Notes under the pieces: generated by a model
What the model was told of the DNA's origin: nothing
Databases searched by the model: none
Seen by the model: only the letters and a program-made list of their open reading frames with translations
Assembly (NCBI GenBank): GCA_019113345.1
Contig: DXHQ01000086.1
Span: 1-51,550, forward strand
Direction: 5' to 3'
Source: Candidatus Faecalibacterium intestinigallinarum
Lineage (GTDB): Bacteria > Bacillota > Clostridia > Oscillospirales > Ruminococcaceae
DNA: 51,550 nucleotides
Position numbers and translations under genes: made by a program
In this document: one piece after another, positions 14,642 to 21,995 of the stretch
Position numbering within the stretch: position 1 is the first letter of the stretch
Layout of the letters: each line of letters opens with the position of its first letter

Positions 14642-15502
14642 ATGGAAACCCTGCTGGAAGTAAATGGCCTGACCAAGGCCTACCCCGGCTTTACCCTGGA
14701 CCACGTCTCCTTTGCGGTGCCGAAAGGCGCCATCGTGGGGCTGGTGGGCGCCAACGGCGCCGGCAAAAGCACCACCATCAAGGCCATGCTGGGCCTGGTG
14801 AACCCCGACGAGGGGTCGGCCTCCTTCTGGGGGCAGAGCCTGGCCCAGGCGCCCGCCTGCAAGGAGGAGATCGGCGTCGTCTTTGACGGGCTGAACTTCT
14901 ACCAGACCCTGACCCCCGCCCAAGTGGGCCGCATCCTGCGGGCGGCCTATCGCCGGTGGGACGACGCGCTCTACAAGGAGTATATCCAGCGCTTTGCTCT
15001 CCCCTTAGACAAGGAGATCAGGCAGCTGTCCAAGGGGATGAAGGCCAAGCTGGGCATCGCGGCGGCGCTGGCCCACCGGCCCCGGCTGCTGATTCTGGAC
15101 GAGGCTACCAGCGGCCTGGACCCGGTCATGCGGGACGACCTGCTGGACGTCTTTCTCGACTTCGTCCAGGACGAGGAGCACGGCATCCTGATGTCCTCCC
15201 ACATTTCGAGCGACCTTGAAAAGGCGGCCGACTACATCGCCCTCATCCATGAGGGGCGGTGCCTGTTCACCCGCCCCAAGGACGAGCTGCGGTATCGGTG
15301 GGGGGTGGTCCGGTGCGGCGCGGCCCTGTTCGGCCGGATCGACCCGGCCGAGATGCTGGCCTGGCGGCGGGAGACCTGCCAGTACGACGTGCTGGTGCCC
15401 GACAAGGAGGCGTTCCAGCGCCGCCACAAAGACGCCGTGGTGGACAGCGCCACCATCGACGATATCCTGCTTTTATATGTGAAAGGAGAGCGCGCACAAT
15501 GA
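14642..15502 (+). CDS. ABC transporter ATPase (antibiotic or peptide exporter type)
   Basis: 286 residues; GGAGG precedes ATG. Walker A GANGAGKSTT, signature LSKGMKAKLG, Walker B LLILDEATSGLDP, switch His in SSHISSD. The C-terminal 70 residues are a regulatory extension (FTRPKDELRYRWG) seen in the YtrB/BcrA-like exporters. The stop overlaps the permease start in ATGA, so the pair is coupled. Likely exports or senses a cell-envelope-active compound, judged from family and GntR partner only. Confidence 0.9.
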   Translation: METLLEVNGLTKAYPGFTLDHVSFAVPKGAIVGLVGANGAGKSTTIKAMLGLVNPDEGSASFWGQSLAQAPACKEEIGVVFDGLNFYQTLTPAQVGRILRAAYRRWDDALYKEYIQRFALPLDKEIRQLSKGMKAKLGIAAALAHRPRLLILDEATSGLDPVMRDDLLDVFLDFVQDEEHGILMSSHISSDLEKAADYIALIHEGRCLFTRPKDELRYRWGVVRCGAALFGRIDPAEMLAWRRETCQYDVLVPDKEAFQRRHKDAVVDSATIDDILLLYVKGERAQ

Positions 15503-16149
15503 AAGCCCTGCTGCTGAAAGACCTGTACAACATCGGCCACAACGCCAGGAGTATGCTGGTGGTGCTGCTCTTTCTGGCCATCGCCATCGTGCCCACCTCG
15601 GGGCCGGTCGCCTATATGGTGATGTGCGGGGTGCTGTGCGCCATGATGATCGTCACCACCTTCACCTTTGACGAGGCGTCCGGCTGGACGGCCTACGCCC
15701 TCATCCTGCCGGTGCGGCGCAGCCGGCTGGTGCTGGCCAAATACGCGGCCCTGGCCGTCTTCTGCACGGTGGGCATCCTGTTCGGCCTGGCGGCCGGCAG
15801 CCTGGGGGACTACCTGACCAGCGACGGTCCCGGCATGGCCGCCGCCCCGCTGGAAGCCGCGGCCGGCGCCCTGGTGGGCTGGGCGGTCGCCTTTGCCATG
15901 GGCGGCACCGCCATCCCGCTGGTCTTCCGCTTCGGGGCCGAAAAGGCCCGCATCCTGATCGTGGCGGCCTTCGTGGTCCCGGCGGCCCTGGTCATCGGCC
16001 TGGGCGGCCTGCTGCAGGCGGCGGGGGTGACCGAGCTCACCGAGCAGACCCTCATCGCCCTGCTCTGCGCCTCGCCGCTGGCGGCCCTGGCCTGGGGCGC
16101 GGCGATGTACCGCGTCGCCTGCGCCGTCTTTGCCAGACAGGAATGCTGA
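15499..16149 (+). CDS. ABC-2 type transporter permease
   Basis: 216 residues from the ATG at 15499 with GAAAGGAG ten bases upstream; the longer frame upstream lies inside the ATPase gene and is ignored. N-terminal MKALLLKDLYNIGHNARSM is the standard cytoplasmic start of ABC2_membrane_5-type permeases; about six hydrophobic helices follow, with the LPVRRSRLVLAKY loop after the second or third. It completes the exporter and ends four bases before the right inverted repeat. Confidence 0.85.
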   Translation: MKALLLKDLYNIGHNARSMLVVLLFLAIAIVPTSGPVAYMVMCGVLCAMMIVTTFTFDEASGWTAYALILPVRRSRLVLAKYAALAVFCTVGILFGLAAGSLGDYLTSDGPGMAAAPLEAAAGALVGWAVAFAMGGTAIPLVFRFGAEKARILIVAAFVVPAALVIGLGGLLQAAGVTELTEQTLIALLCASPLAALAWGAAMYRVACAVFARQEC

Positions 16150-16153
16150 GAAA

Positions 16154-16240
16154 CCTGCCAAAAACTCCAATTTCTCCAAAAAGTTACACCCCCTCCGGGC
16201 CGGAAGGGGTGTATAAGTTTGGAGTTTTCGGCGTTTTCGG
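16154..16240 (-). repeat. 87-bp inverted-repeat element C, right copy
   Basis: Reverse complement of 14086-14172 with one mismatch (base A instead of T in the CTCCAA/CTTATAC segment). It lies between the convergent ends of the permease gene and the PII-like gene, where its hairpin could also end both transcripts. Identity stops exactly at both element ends. Confidence 0.9.
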
Positions 16241-16254
16241 CATATTGGGGCCGG

Positions 16255-16923
16255 TCAGTCCTCCACCTTGCGCAGGCCGATGACGTCCGACACCGGCAGC
16301 GAGAAGCAGATGGCCCCCGCCTTGGTGCCGGCGCCGGTGGTCTTGTTGATGGCCGTCATGATGGCGGCCTTCTGGCCGGCCGGGGCCACGATGTAGAGGA
16401 TGTCCTTCTCTTCGGCCAGCGAGACGCCGAAGAACTTTTCGGCCTGCTTGGCGCCGGTGCCGCGGGCGTGCAGCACCGTGCCGCCCCCCGCGCCGGCGGT
16501 GCGGGCCGCGTCCATCACCGCGTCCGAGTAGCCCGCGTTCAGCACCGCAATGATCAGCTCGTGGGAAAAATCCATGGCGGGCGCGCCGCCCGTCGGGGTC
16601 TTGTTGCCAGTCAGATAAGCCAAGGTCCTGCCTCCTCCTACGCTCTTGATGGGCACGGTCAGCATGATGCCGTTGCCCGGAATGTCCATGTACAGTTTGC
16701 GCTTGGCCGCGCGGAACAGCTGCCGGGTGCGCTCGGCGTCGGCCACCGTCGAGACGATGGCCTTTTCGGTGTTGGAAAGCCCGTAGATGGACAGCTGCTC
16801 GCTGGTGGCGGTGCCTTTGCCCAGCATGATCAGGCCCATGTTCAGCTCAAGGCTCTGGAACAGCCCGGACAGCTCGGCCACCTGGTCGCGGTCGGTGATG
16901 CTGATGACGTAGTTCAGCTCCAT
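16255..16923 (-). CDS. Tandem PII-like (GlnB-fold) regulatory protein
   Basis: 222 residues beginning MELNYVISITDRDQ. Two halves share the same layout: residues 1-105 end in GNGIMLTVPIKSV and residues 118-222 end in GAICFSLPVSDVIGL. Each has the beta-alpha-beta pattern of PII (YVISIT ... AIVSTV ... and LIIAVL ... ILYIVA). PII-like proteins bind nucleotides or small metabolites and gate a membrane partner. The stop codon of the DUF1538 gene lies directly before this ATG, so the two proteins very probably act together. The conserved T-loop tyrosine of classical GlnB is not apparent, so this is not a standard nitrogen sensor. Confidence 0.75.
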   Translation of the reverse strand: MELNYVISITDRDQVAELSGLFQSLELNMGLIMLGKGTATSEQLSIYGLSNTEKAIVSTVADAERTRQLFRAAKRKLYMDIPGNGIMLTVPIKSVGGGRTLAYLTGNKTPTGGAPAMDFSHELIIAVLNAGYSDAVMDAARTAGAGGGTVLHARGTGAKQAEKFFGVSLAEEKDILYIVAPAGQKAAIMTAINKTTGAGTKAGAICFSLPVSDVIGLRKVED

Positions 16924-18459
16924 TCAGGCCACCTCCTCCCACAGTTCGATGATCTCGTCCTCGCCGTAGGCCGGCATGGGGGCCGCCGCGGCGGGCGCCA
17001 CCGAGCGGCGCAGCTTGACGACGTAGACCGCGCCCATCACCTGCACCGTGATCAGCGGCATCATGGCCACCAGGGCCACCAGCCCAAAGGCGTCGGTCAT
17101 GATGCTGCCCCCCAGCGCGTCGCAGGCGCCCATCGCAAAGGGCAGCATGAAGGTGGCGGTCATGGGGCCCGAGGCCACGCCGCCCGAGTCAAAGGCGATG
17201 GCGGTGAAGATGGGCGGCGCCACAAAGGAGAGGGCCAGCGCCACCAGATACCCCGGCACCACAAAATAGAGGATGGGCAGGCCGGTCAGCACCCGGATCA
17301 TGGCCAGGCCGTTGGCGATGGCCACCGCCACGCACAGGCTCAGGCCCATGGCCCGGGCCGAGATGGCGCCGCTGGTCAGGTCCTCCACCTGCTTGTTCAA
17401 CACGTGGACGGCCGGCTCGGCATTGATGATGAACCAGCCCATCAGCACCGCCAGCGGGATGAGCAGCAGCCCCATCCCCTGACGGACCATCTCGCCGCCC
17501 AGCACGTAGCCCAGAGAGGAAAAGCCGACGTTGACGCCGGTCAAAAACAGCACCAGACCCACATAGGTGTAGAGGATGCCCACCACGATGCGGGCCAGCT
17601 GGGGCCCCGGCAGCCGCAGCGTCACCAGCTGAAACAGCAGGAAAAAGACAAAGATGGGGGCCAGCGCCGACAGCACCTCGGCCATGTAGTGGGGGATGGC
17701 TTCCAGGTAGCCCCAGCCGATCTGGGTGGACTGGCCGAACTCCTCCACCGTCAGGCTGGTGGAGCCGGTGCTGTCCGGGAAGAGAAAGCCCAACAGCAGC
17801 ACCGCCAGGATGGGCCCGATGGAGCACAGGGCCACCAGGCCGAAGCTGTCGTCCTTGGCCTTTTCGTCGCTGCGGATGGAGGCCACGCCGACGCCCAGCG
17901 CCATGATGAAGGGGACGGTCATGGGCCCGGTGGTCACCCCGCCCGAGTCAAAGGCGACGGACAGAAAGCCCCGCTCGGACAAAAAGGCCAGCGCAAAGAC
18001 CGCCGCGTAAAAGGCCACCAGCAGCCACCGCAGCGCAAAGCCGGTCAGGATGCGCACCATGCAGACGGCCAGAAACAGACCCACCCCCACCGAGACGGTC
18101 AGCACCAGGGTCATCCGGTCGATGCCGGGCACATAGGCGGCCAGCACCTGCAAGTCGGGCTCGGACATGGTGATGACCACGCCCATCACAAAGCTGACCG
18201 ACAGGATGAGCAGGATGTTGCGGGACTTGGTCAGCCGGGAGCCGATCAGGTTGCCGATCTGGCTCATCGACTGCTCCGACCCCAGGGTGAACAGGGCCAT
18301 GCCCGCCAGGATCATCCCGGTGCCCACCAGAAAGGCCAGCATCAGCCCCGAACCCACCGGCACAAAGAACAGGCACAGCACGGCGACGATCAGCGCGATG
18401 GGCAGCACCGAGTCGACGGCCTCCCGCAGCTTTTCGGCAAGTACATTTTTCTGGATCAA
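16924..18459 (-). CDS. DUF1538 integral membrane protein (two homologous halves)
   Basis: 511 residues from a TTG (18457-18459) with GAAAGGAG eight bases upstream. It is very hydrophobic, with a dozen or so helices. The two halves repeat the same signature: FDSGGVTTGPMTVPF at 170-184 and FDSGGVASGPMTATF at 423-437, each followed about 26 residues later by DSFGLVAL or DAFGLVAL. That pattern, two inverted or parallel repeats with a conserved Ser-Gly-Gly loop, is typical of transporters. I recall DUF1538 proteins beside PII-like genes in other genomes. The transported species is unknown. Confidence 0.8.
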   Translation of the reverse strand: MIQKNVLAEKLREAVDSVLPIALIVAVLCLFFVPVGSGLMLAFLVGTGMILAGMALFTLGSEQSMSQIGNLIGSRLTKSRNILLILSVSFVMGVVITMSEPDLQVLAAYVPGIDRMTLVLTVSVGVGLFLAVCMVRILTGFALRWLLVAFYAAVFALAFLSERGFLSVAFDSGGVTTGPMTVPFIMALGVGVASIRSDEKAKDDSFGLVALCSIGPILAVLLLGFLFPDSTGSTSLTVEEFGQSTQIGWGYLEAIPHYMAEVLSALAPIFVFFLLFQLVTLRLPGPQLARIVVGILYTYVGLVLFLTGVNVGFSSLGYVLGGEMVRQGMGLLLIPLAVLMGWFIINAEPAVHVLNKQVEDLTSGAISARAMGLSLCVAVAIANGLAMIRVLTGLPILYFVVPGYLVALALSFVAPPIFTAIAFDSGGVASGPMTATFMLPFAMGACDALGGSIMTDAFGLVALVAMMPLITVQVMGAVYVVKLRRSVAPAAAAPMPAYGEDEIIELWEEVA

Positions 18460-18505
18460 GTCGTTGCTCCTTTCTTAATTTAGATTTTTTGCGATATCCA
18501 TGTAA

Positions 18506-18534
18506 AGTATAACATACTTTGGCCCGGGTGGCAA
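18506..18534 (-). promoter_or_regulatory. Promoter of the DUF1538/PII-like operon
   Basis: On the minus strand: TTGCCA (18529-18534), 17-base spacer, TATACT (18506-18511). It diverges from the infC promoter 16 bases away. Confidence 0.8.
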
Positions 18535-18549
18535 TTGATAAAATTCCCC

Positions 18550-18578
18550 TTGACAGCCGGCGCTGCCTGTGGTAAAAT
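18550..18578 (+). promoter_or_regulatory. Promoter of the infC-rpmI-rplT operon
   Basis: TTGACA (18550-18555), 17-base spacer, TAAAAT (18573-18578). Start predicted near 18585, giving a leader of about 187 bases. Confidence 0.85.
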
Positions 18579-18584
18579 CATCGG

Positions 18585-18729
18585 GTAAAGAAAGCAGCTA
18601 CGGCCATGCCGCGCTCGCCTTGCGGGTCCATCCGGGGCCCCGGGCTATACCAGGAGCCAGCCCACCAGCGGTGGGGCTGTGTTTTTGTGTGGACGATGCG
18701 CGGCTGCCCGGAGTGGGCGGCCGCTTTTT
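18585..18729 (+). promoter_or_regulatory. L20-type autoregulatory leader with two intrinsic terminators
   Basis: The leader of the infC operon contains CAGCCCACC-agc-GGTGGGGCTG (18658-18679) followed by GTTTTTG, and GCGGC ... GCCGC (18700-18723) followed by TTTTT. Upstream GC-rich hairpins (18610-18650) could form an alternative fold. In Firmicutes ribosomal protein L20 binds such a leader and triggers premature termination; L20 is the third gene here. Assignment is from position and hairpin layout. Confidence 0.65.
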
Positions 18730-18771
18730 CTGCATTCATGCGATGGATCATTGTTTGGAGGTGTATCGACA

Positions 18772-19302
18772 ATCGCTACCACCGGGAAATCGAAGGAACT
18801 CGAGATCAACGGTCAGATTCGTGACCGTGAAGTCCGCCTGATCGGCTCGGACGGCGCGCAGAAGGGCGTCGTGACCATCCAGGCGGCCATGCGCGCCGCC
18901 GAGGAAGCCGGGCTCGATCTGGTCAAGATCGCACCGCAGGCCAAGCCCCCTGTGTGCAAGCTGCTGGACTACGGCAAGTACCGTTTTGAGCAGCAGAAGA
19001 AGGAGAAGGAAGCCAAGAAGAACCAGAAAGTGGTCGAAGTCAAGGAGACCCGCCTTTCCCTCAATATTGACACCAACGACTTCAATACCAAGGTGACCCA
19101 GTCGGCCAAATTCCTGGCCGCCGGGCACAAGGTCAAGGCCTCGATCCGTTTCCGTGGCCGCGAGATGGCGCACAGCGCCCTGGGCGCGGACGTGCTCAAG
19201 CGCTTTGCCGCCGCCCTGCCGCAGGCGTCGATGGATAAACCGCCGGTCCTCGAAGGGCGCACCATGTCCATTCTGCTGACCCCGAAACCCAATAAGGATT
19301 GA
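18772..19302 (+). CDS. infC: Translation initiation factor IF-3 (AUC start)
   Basis: 176 residues. The conserved protein begins (M)[17 protein letters not shown], and the codon at that point is ATC (18772-18774), ten bases after the RBS TTGGAGG (18755-18761). No ATG, GTG or TTG in frame lies between the RBS and the conserved [16 protein letters not shown]. Rare AUU/AUC/AUA starts are a known hallmark of infC, because IF-3 rejects them and so represses its own synthesis. N-domain to about 80, Lys/Glu-rich linker ([13 protein letters not shown]), C-domain to [10 protein letters not shown]. Confidence 0.93.
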   Translation: MATTGKSKELEINGQIRDREVRLIGSDGAQKGVVTIQAAMRAAEEAGLDLVKIAPQAKPPVCKLLDYGKYRFEQQKKEKEAKKNQKVVEVKETRLSLNIDTNDFNTKVTQSAKFLAAGHKVKASIRFRGREMAHSALGADVLKRFAAALPQASMDKPPVLEGRTMSILLTPKPNKD

Positions 19303-19321
19303 TTCTAGGAGGATACCGAAA

Positions 19322-19525
19322 ATGGCTAAGATGAAACTCAAGACCCATTCCGGCGCAAAGAAGCGCTTTAAGCTCACCAAGAACGGCAAGATCAAGCGCG
19401 GCCACGCCTTCCGCAGCCACATCCTGACCAAGAAGACCACCAAGCTCACCCGCGGCTACCGTCAGCCCTGCTACGTGGACAGCACCAACGCCGCCACCCT
19501 GAAGCGGATGCTGCCCTACGGCTGA
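19322..19525 (+). CDS. rpmI: Ribosomal protein L35
   Basis: 67 residues, beginning [19 protein letters not shown] with the [10 protein letters not shown] motif of bL35, and rich in Lys and Arg throughout. RBS AGGAGG lies ten bases before ATG. It is second gene of the infC-rpmI-rplT operon, the order conserved across bacteria. Confidence 0.97.
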   Translation: MAKMKLKTHSGAKKRFKLTKNGKIKRGHAFRSHILTKKTTKLTRGYRQPCYVDSTNAATLKRMLPYG

Positions 19526-19582
19526 TGCGGGCGAGACACAAAAGAGAGATTACCGTTTGATCGTTAAAAGGAGATAAAAACC

Positions 19583-19933
19583 ATGGCACGTATTAAAGGC
19601 GCAACGATGACCCACAAACGTCGCAAGAAGATGCTCAAGCTCGCCAAGGGCTTCTACGGCTCCAAGAGCAAGCATTTCAAGATGGCCAAGCAGCAGGTCA
19701 TGAAGAGCGGCAACTACGCTCTGGCCGGCCGCCGCATGAAGAAGCGTCAGTTCCGCAACCTGTGGATCTGCCGCATCAACAACGCCGTCCGTCCCCTGGG
19801 CATGAACTACTCCACCTTCATGGCCGGGCTGAAGAAGGCCGGCATCGAGCTGAACCGCAAGATGCTCAGCGAGATGGCCATCAACGACCCCGGCAGCTTT
19901 GCCGCTCTGGTCGAGAGCGTCAAGAACGCCTGA
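19583..19933 (+). CDS. rplT: Ribosomal protein L20
   Basis: 116 residues, [18 protein letters not shown], then the bL20 core [18 protein letters not shown] and [18 protein letters not shown]. Full length. It is last in the operon and is the presumed repressor acting on the leader at 18585-18729. Confidence 0.97.
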   Translation: MARIKGATMTHKRRKKMLKLAKGFYGSKSKHFKMAKQQVMKSGNYALAGRRMKKRQFRNLWICRINNAVRPLGMNYSTFMAGLKKAGIELNRKMLSEMAINDPGSFAALVESVKNA

Positions 19934-19949
19934 TAAACCCCGAACCTAA

Positions 19950-19981
19950 GACGCCCGCGCGCATACGCGGGCGTCGCTTTT
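19950..19981 (+). terminator. Terminator of the infC-rpmI-rplT operon
   Basis: GACGCCCGCG-cgcata-CGCGGGCGTC followed by GCTTTTG, 16 bases after the rplT stop. Confidence 0.88.
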
Positions 19982-20001
19982 GTATGTGTTGAATGCAGCA
20001 A

Positions 20002-20082
20002 GGCCCTGAACGCCTGGCAGGCAGACAGAACAGGGCCCACGCCCTGCCGCGGCACAGCCCCGGCGGGACGGCCCTGTTTTTG
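20002..20082 (+). promoter_or_regulatory. Candidate attenuator with mutually exclusive hairpins
   Basis: Three segments can pair in two ways: GGCCCTG (20002-20008) with CAGGGCC (20031-20037), or that same CAGGGCC with GGCCCTG (20070-20076). The second pairing is followed by TTTTTG and would terminate; the first would prevent it. It precedes the RNA methyltransferase gene. No effector-binding domain is recognised and no promoter is clear. Confidence 0.4.
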
Positions 20083-20104
20083 TTTGCGGGAAGGGGAGAA
20101 TAGG

Positions 20105-20881
20105 ATGGAAACGATCACCAGCCGGGACAACGCCCGGGTCAAATACGCCTGCAAGCTGGCCGCAAGCGGCGCGTTCCGCCGCAGCGAGGGGCGCTTTTTT
20201 GCCGAGGGGCGCAAACTCTGCCCCGAACTTGCCAGGGGCGCGCAGCTGGAAGAGCTGTTCTGCACCGCCGCCGCGCTGGAAAAGTGCCCCGAACTGGCCG
20301 CTCTGCCCGGGACGCACTTTCTGGTGGAAGAGCACGTGGCCGACAAGCTGGCCGGCGTGCCGGCCCACCAGGGGGTGTTCGGGGTGTTCCGCACCCCGGC
20401 GCACACCCTGGAGGAGATACGCCCCGGCTGGCGCTGCCTTGCGCTGGAAGGGGTGCAGGACCCCGGCAACGTGGGCGCCCTGCTGCGCAGCGCGGCCGCC
20501 TTCGGCTTTGACGGGGTCATCCTGTCGGCCGGGTGCGCCGCGCCCTACGCCCCCAAGACCCTGCGGGCCTCGATGGGGGCGGCGGTCCGCCTGCCGGTCA
20601 TCGAGACGGGGGCGCTGCCCCCGGTCATCGCCGCGCTGCGCCAAAAGGGCATCGAGTGCCTGGCCGCCGCCCTCTACCGGTCCCAGCCGCTGGGCGCCGC
20701 CCGGGCGGGGGCGGGCGGGGTCTGCGTCGTCATCGGCAGCGAGGGCCAGGGCCTGACCGCCGAGACCATCGCCGCCTGCGACCGGACCGTCCGCATCCCC
20801 ATGACCGACCGGGTGGAAAGCCTCAACGCCGGCATCGCCGGCAGCATCCTGCTGTGGCACTTCCGGGGGGCGGGACTGTGA
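20105..20881 (+). CDS. TrmH/SpoU family RNA 2'-O-methyltransferase
   Basis: 258 residues from the ATG at 20105 with AAGGGGAG seven bases upstream. N-terminal substrate-binding part (TITSRDNARVKYACKLAASG, FFAEGRKL). The SPOUT catalytic domain starts at about 115 with the three motifs LEGVQDPGNVGALLRSAAA, VVIGSEGQGL and RIPMTDRVESLNAGIAGSI. It methylates a ribose in rRNA or tRNA using S-adenosylmethionine. It follows rplT, a common place for this gene in Firmicutes. The stop overlaps the dprA start in GTGA. Confidence 0.9.
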   Translation: METITSRDNARVKYACKLAASGAFRRSEGRFFAEGRKLCPELARGAQLEELFCTAAALEKCPELAALPGTHFLVEEHVADKLAGVPAHQGVFGVFRTPAHTLEEIRPGWRCLALEGVQDPGNVGALLRSAAAFGFDGVILSAGCAAPYAPKTLRASMGAAVRLPVIETGALPPVIAALRQKGIECLAAALYRSQPLGAARAGAGGVCVVIGSEGQGLTAETIAACDRTVRIPMTDRVESLNAGIAGSILLWHFRGAGL

Positions 20882-21975
20882 CGGCGGCGGGACGGAGCGC
20901 CCAGGCTCCCGACCGGCTGCTGTGCTGGCTGTGGCTGGCCTGCGCCCTCGGCCCGGGCAGCAGGCTGGCCGGCCAGATGCTGGACTGGTGCGGCGGCGAC
21001 CCCTGCCGCGCCTGGCTGCGGCGCACGGACAGCGAGTTCAAAAAGATGGCGGGCCGCCGGGGGGAGAAAAAGACCCCGGAGGATTTCCGGCCGGTGCTGG
21101 ACCGCTGCCGGGCAAAGAAAATTCAGATCATCCCCTTCGGCCATGACGACTACCCGCTGTCCCTCTCCCGCCTGCCCGACCTGCCCTTGGTGCTCTACTG
21201 CACCGGCAGCCCCGCCTGGCTGAACGCCCCCTGCCTTGTGGGGATGGTGGGCAGCCGCAGCCCCGACGAATACGGCCTGTGGGGGGCGCAGATGCTGGGA
21301 CAGGGCCTGGCGCAGCACGGCGCGGTCATCGTCAGCGGGCTGGCCGGCGGGCTGGACACCGCCTGCCACCAGGCCGCCGTCGAAGCGGGCGCGGCCACCA
21401 TCGGGGTGCAGGGGGTGGCCATCGACCGCACCTACCCCGCCGCCAACCGCCCGCTGCGGGCCCAAATGGAAGCCCACGGCTGCGTCGTGGGGGAATATCC
21501 CCCCGGGGAGAACGGGGCCGGGCGCAACGGCTTTTTGCTGCGCAACCGGCTGATCGCGGGGCTGAGCCGGGCCCTGGTGGTGGTGCAGGCGCGGGAAAAG
21601 AGCGGCACCCTGTCCACCGTGGGCCACGCCGTGCGGTACGGCCGCGCGGTCTACGCCCTGCCCGGGGACGTCACCCGGGAGGCCTCGGCCGGCACCAACC
21701 GGCTGCTGCAGGAGGGCCGGGCCAAAGCAGTCCTCGCCGCCGGGGACCTGCTGGACCGGCTGGAGCTGGCCGGCGCGGCCCCCGCCCGGCAGGCGCGGCC
21801 CCTCTCGGCGGCCGAACGGCAGGTGCTGGCCTGCCTGACCGATGCGCCCCGGAGGCCGGAAGCCCTGGCCGCCGGCTGCGGGATGAGCCAGCCGGAACTG
21901 GCGGCCGTCCTGATGCAGCTGAGCCTGGCCGGCTACCTGCGGGAGCTGCCGGGCCAGCAGTATAGTTTACTCTGA
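20878..21975 (+). CDS. dprA: DNA-processing protein DprA
   Basis: 365 residues from the GTG at 20878, which overlaps the methyltransferase stop. An N-terminal helical segment is followed by the Rossmann-like core: LVGMVGSRSPDEYG (about 120), VSGLAGGLDTACHQ, FLLRNRLIAGLS, ALVVVQAREKSGTL, VYALPGD and GTNRLLQEG. A winged-helix tail (LSAAERQVLACLTD ... LSLAGYLRELPG) closes it. DprA loads RecA on incoming single-stranded DNA during transformation. The ordering dprA then topA is the usual one in Firmicutes. Confidence 0.93.
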   Translation: MTAAGRSAQAPDRLLCWLWLACALGPGSRLAGQMLDWCGGDPCRAWLRRTDSEFKKMAGRRGEKKTPEDFRPVLDRCRAKKIQIIPFGHDDYPLSLSRLPDLPLVLYCTGSPAWLNAPCLVGMVGSRSPDEYGLWGAQMLGQGLAQHGAVIVSGLAGGLDTACHQAAVEAGAATIGVQGVAIDRTYPAANRPLRAQMEAHGCVVGEYPPGENGAGRNGFLLRNRLIAGLSRALVVVQAREKSGTLSTVGHAVRYGRAVYALPGDVTREASAGTNRLLQEGRAKAVLAAGDLLDRLELAGAAPARQARPLSAAERQVLACLTDAPRRPEALAAGCGMSQPELAAVLMQLSLAGYLRELPGQQYSLL

Positions 21976-21995
21976 AAAAGAGGTGCGTGAGAAGC

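Noticed and set aside
14173-16153. Insertion sequence or transposon bounded by the 87-bp repeats
   Set aside because: No transposase or integrase frame lies inside and no target duplication is visible at the ends. Reported as a cassette with inverted repeats only.
16219-18483. Plus-strand frame of about 750 codons opposite the PII-like and DUF1538 genes
   Set aside because: The translation is an implausible His/Gln/Gly/Arg-rich sequence; the minus-strand genes have starts, RBSs and conserved motifs.
18679-18771. N-terminal extension of IF-3 from an ATG near 18680
   Set aside because: It translates through the leader terminators, lacks an RBS and is not similar to IF-3.
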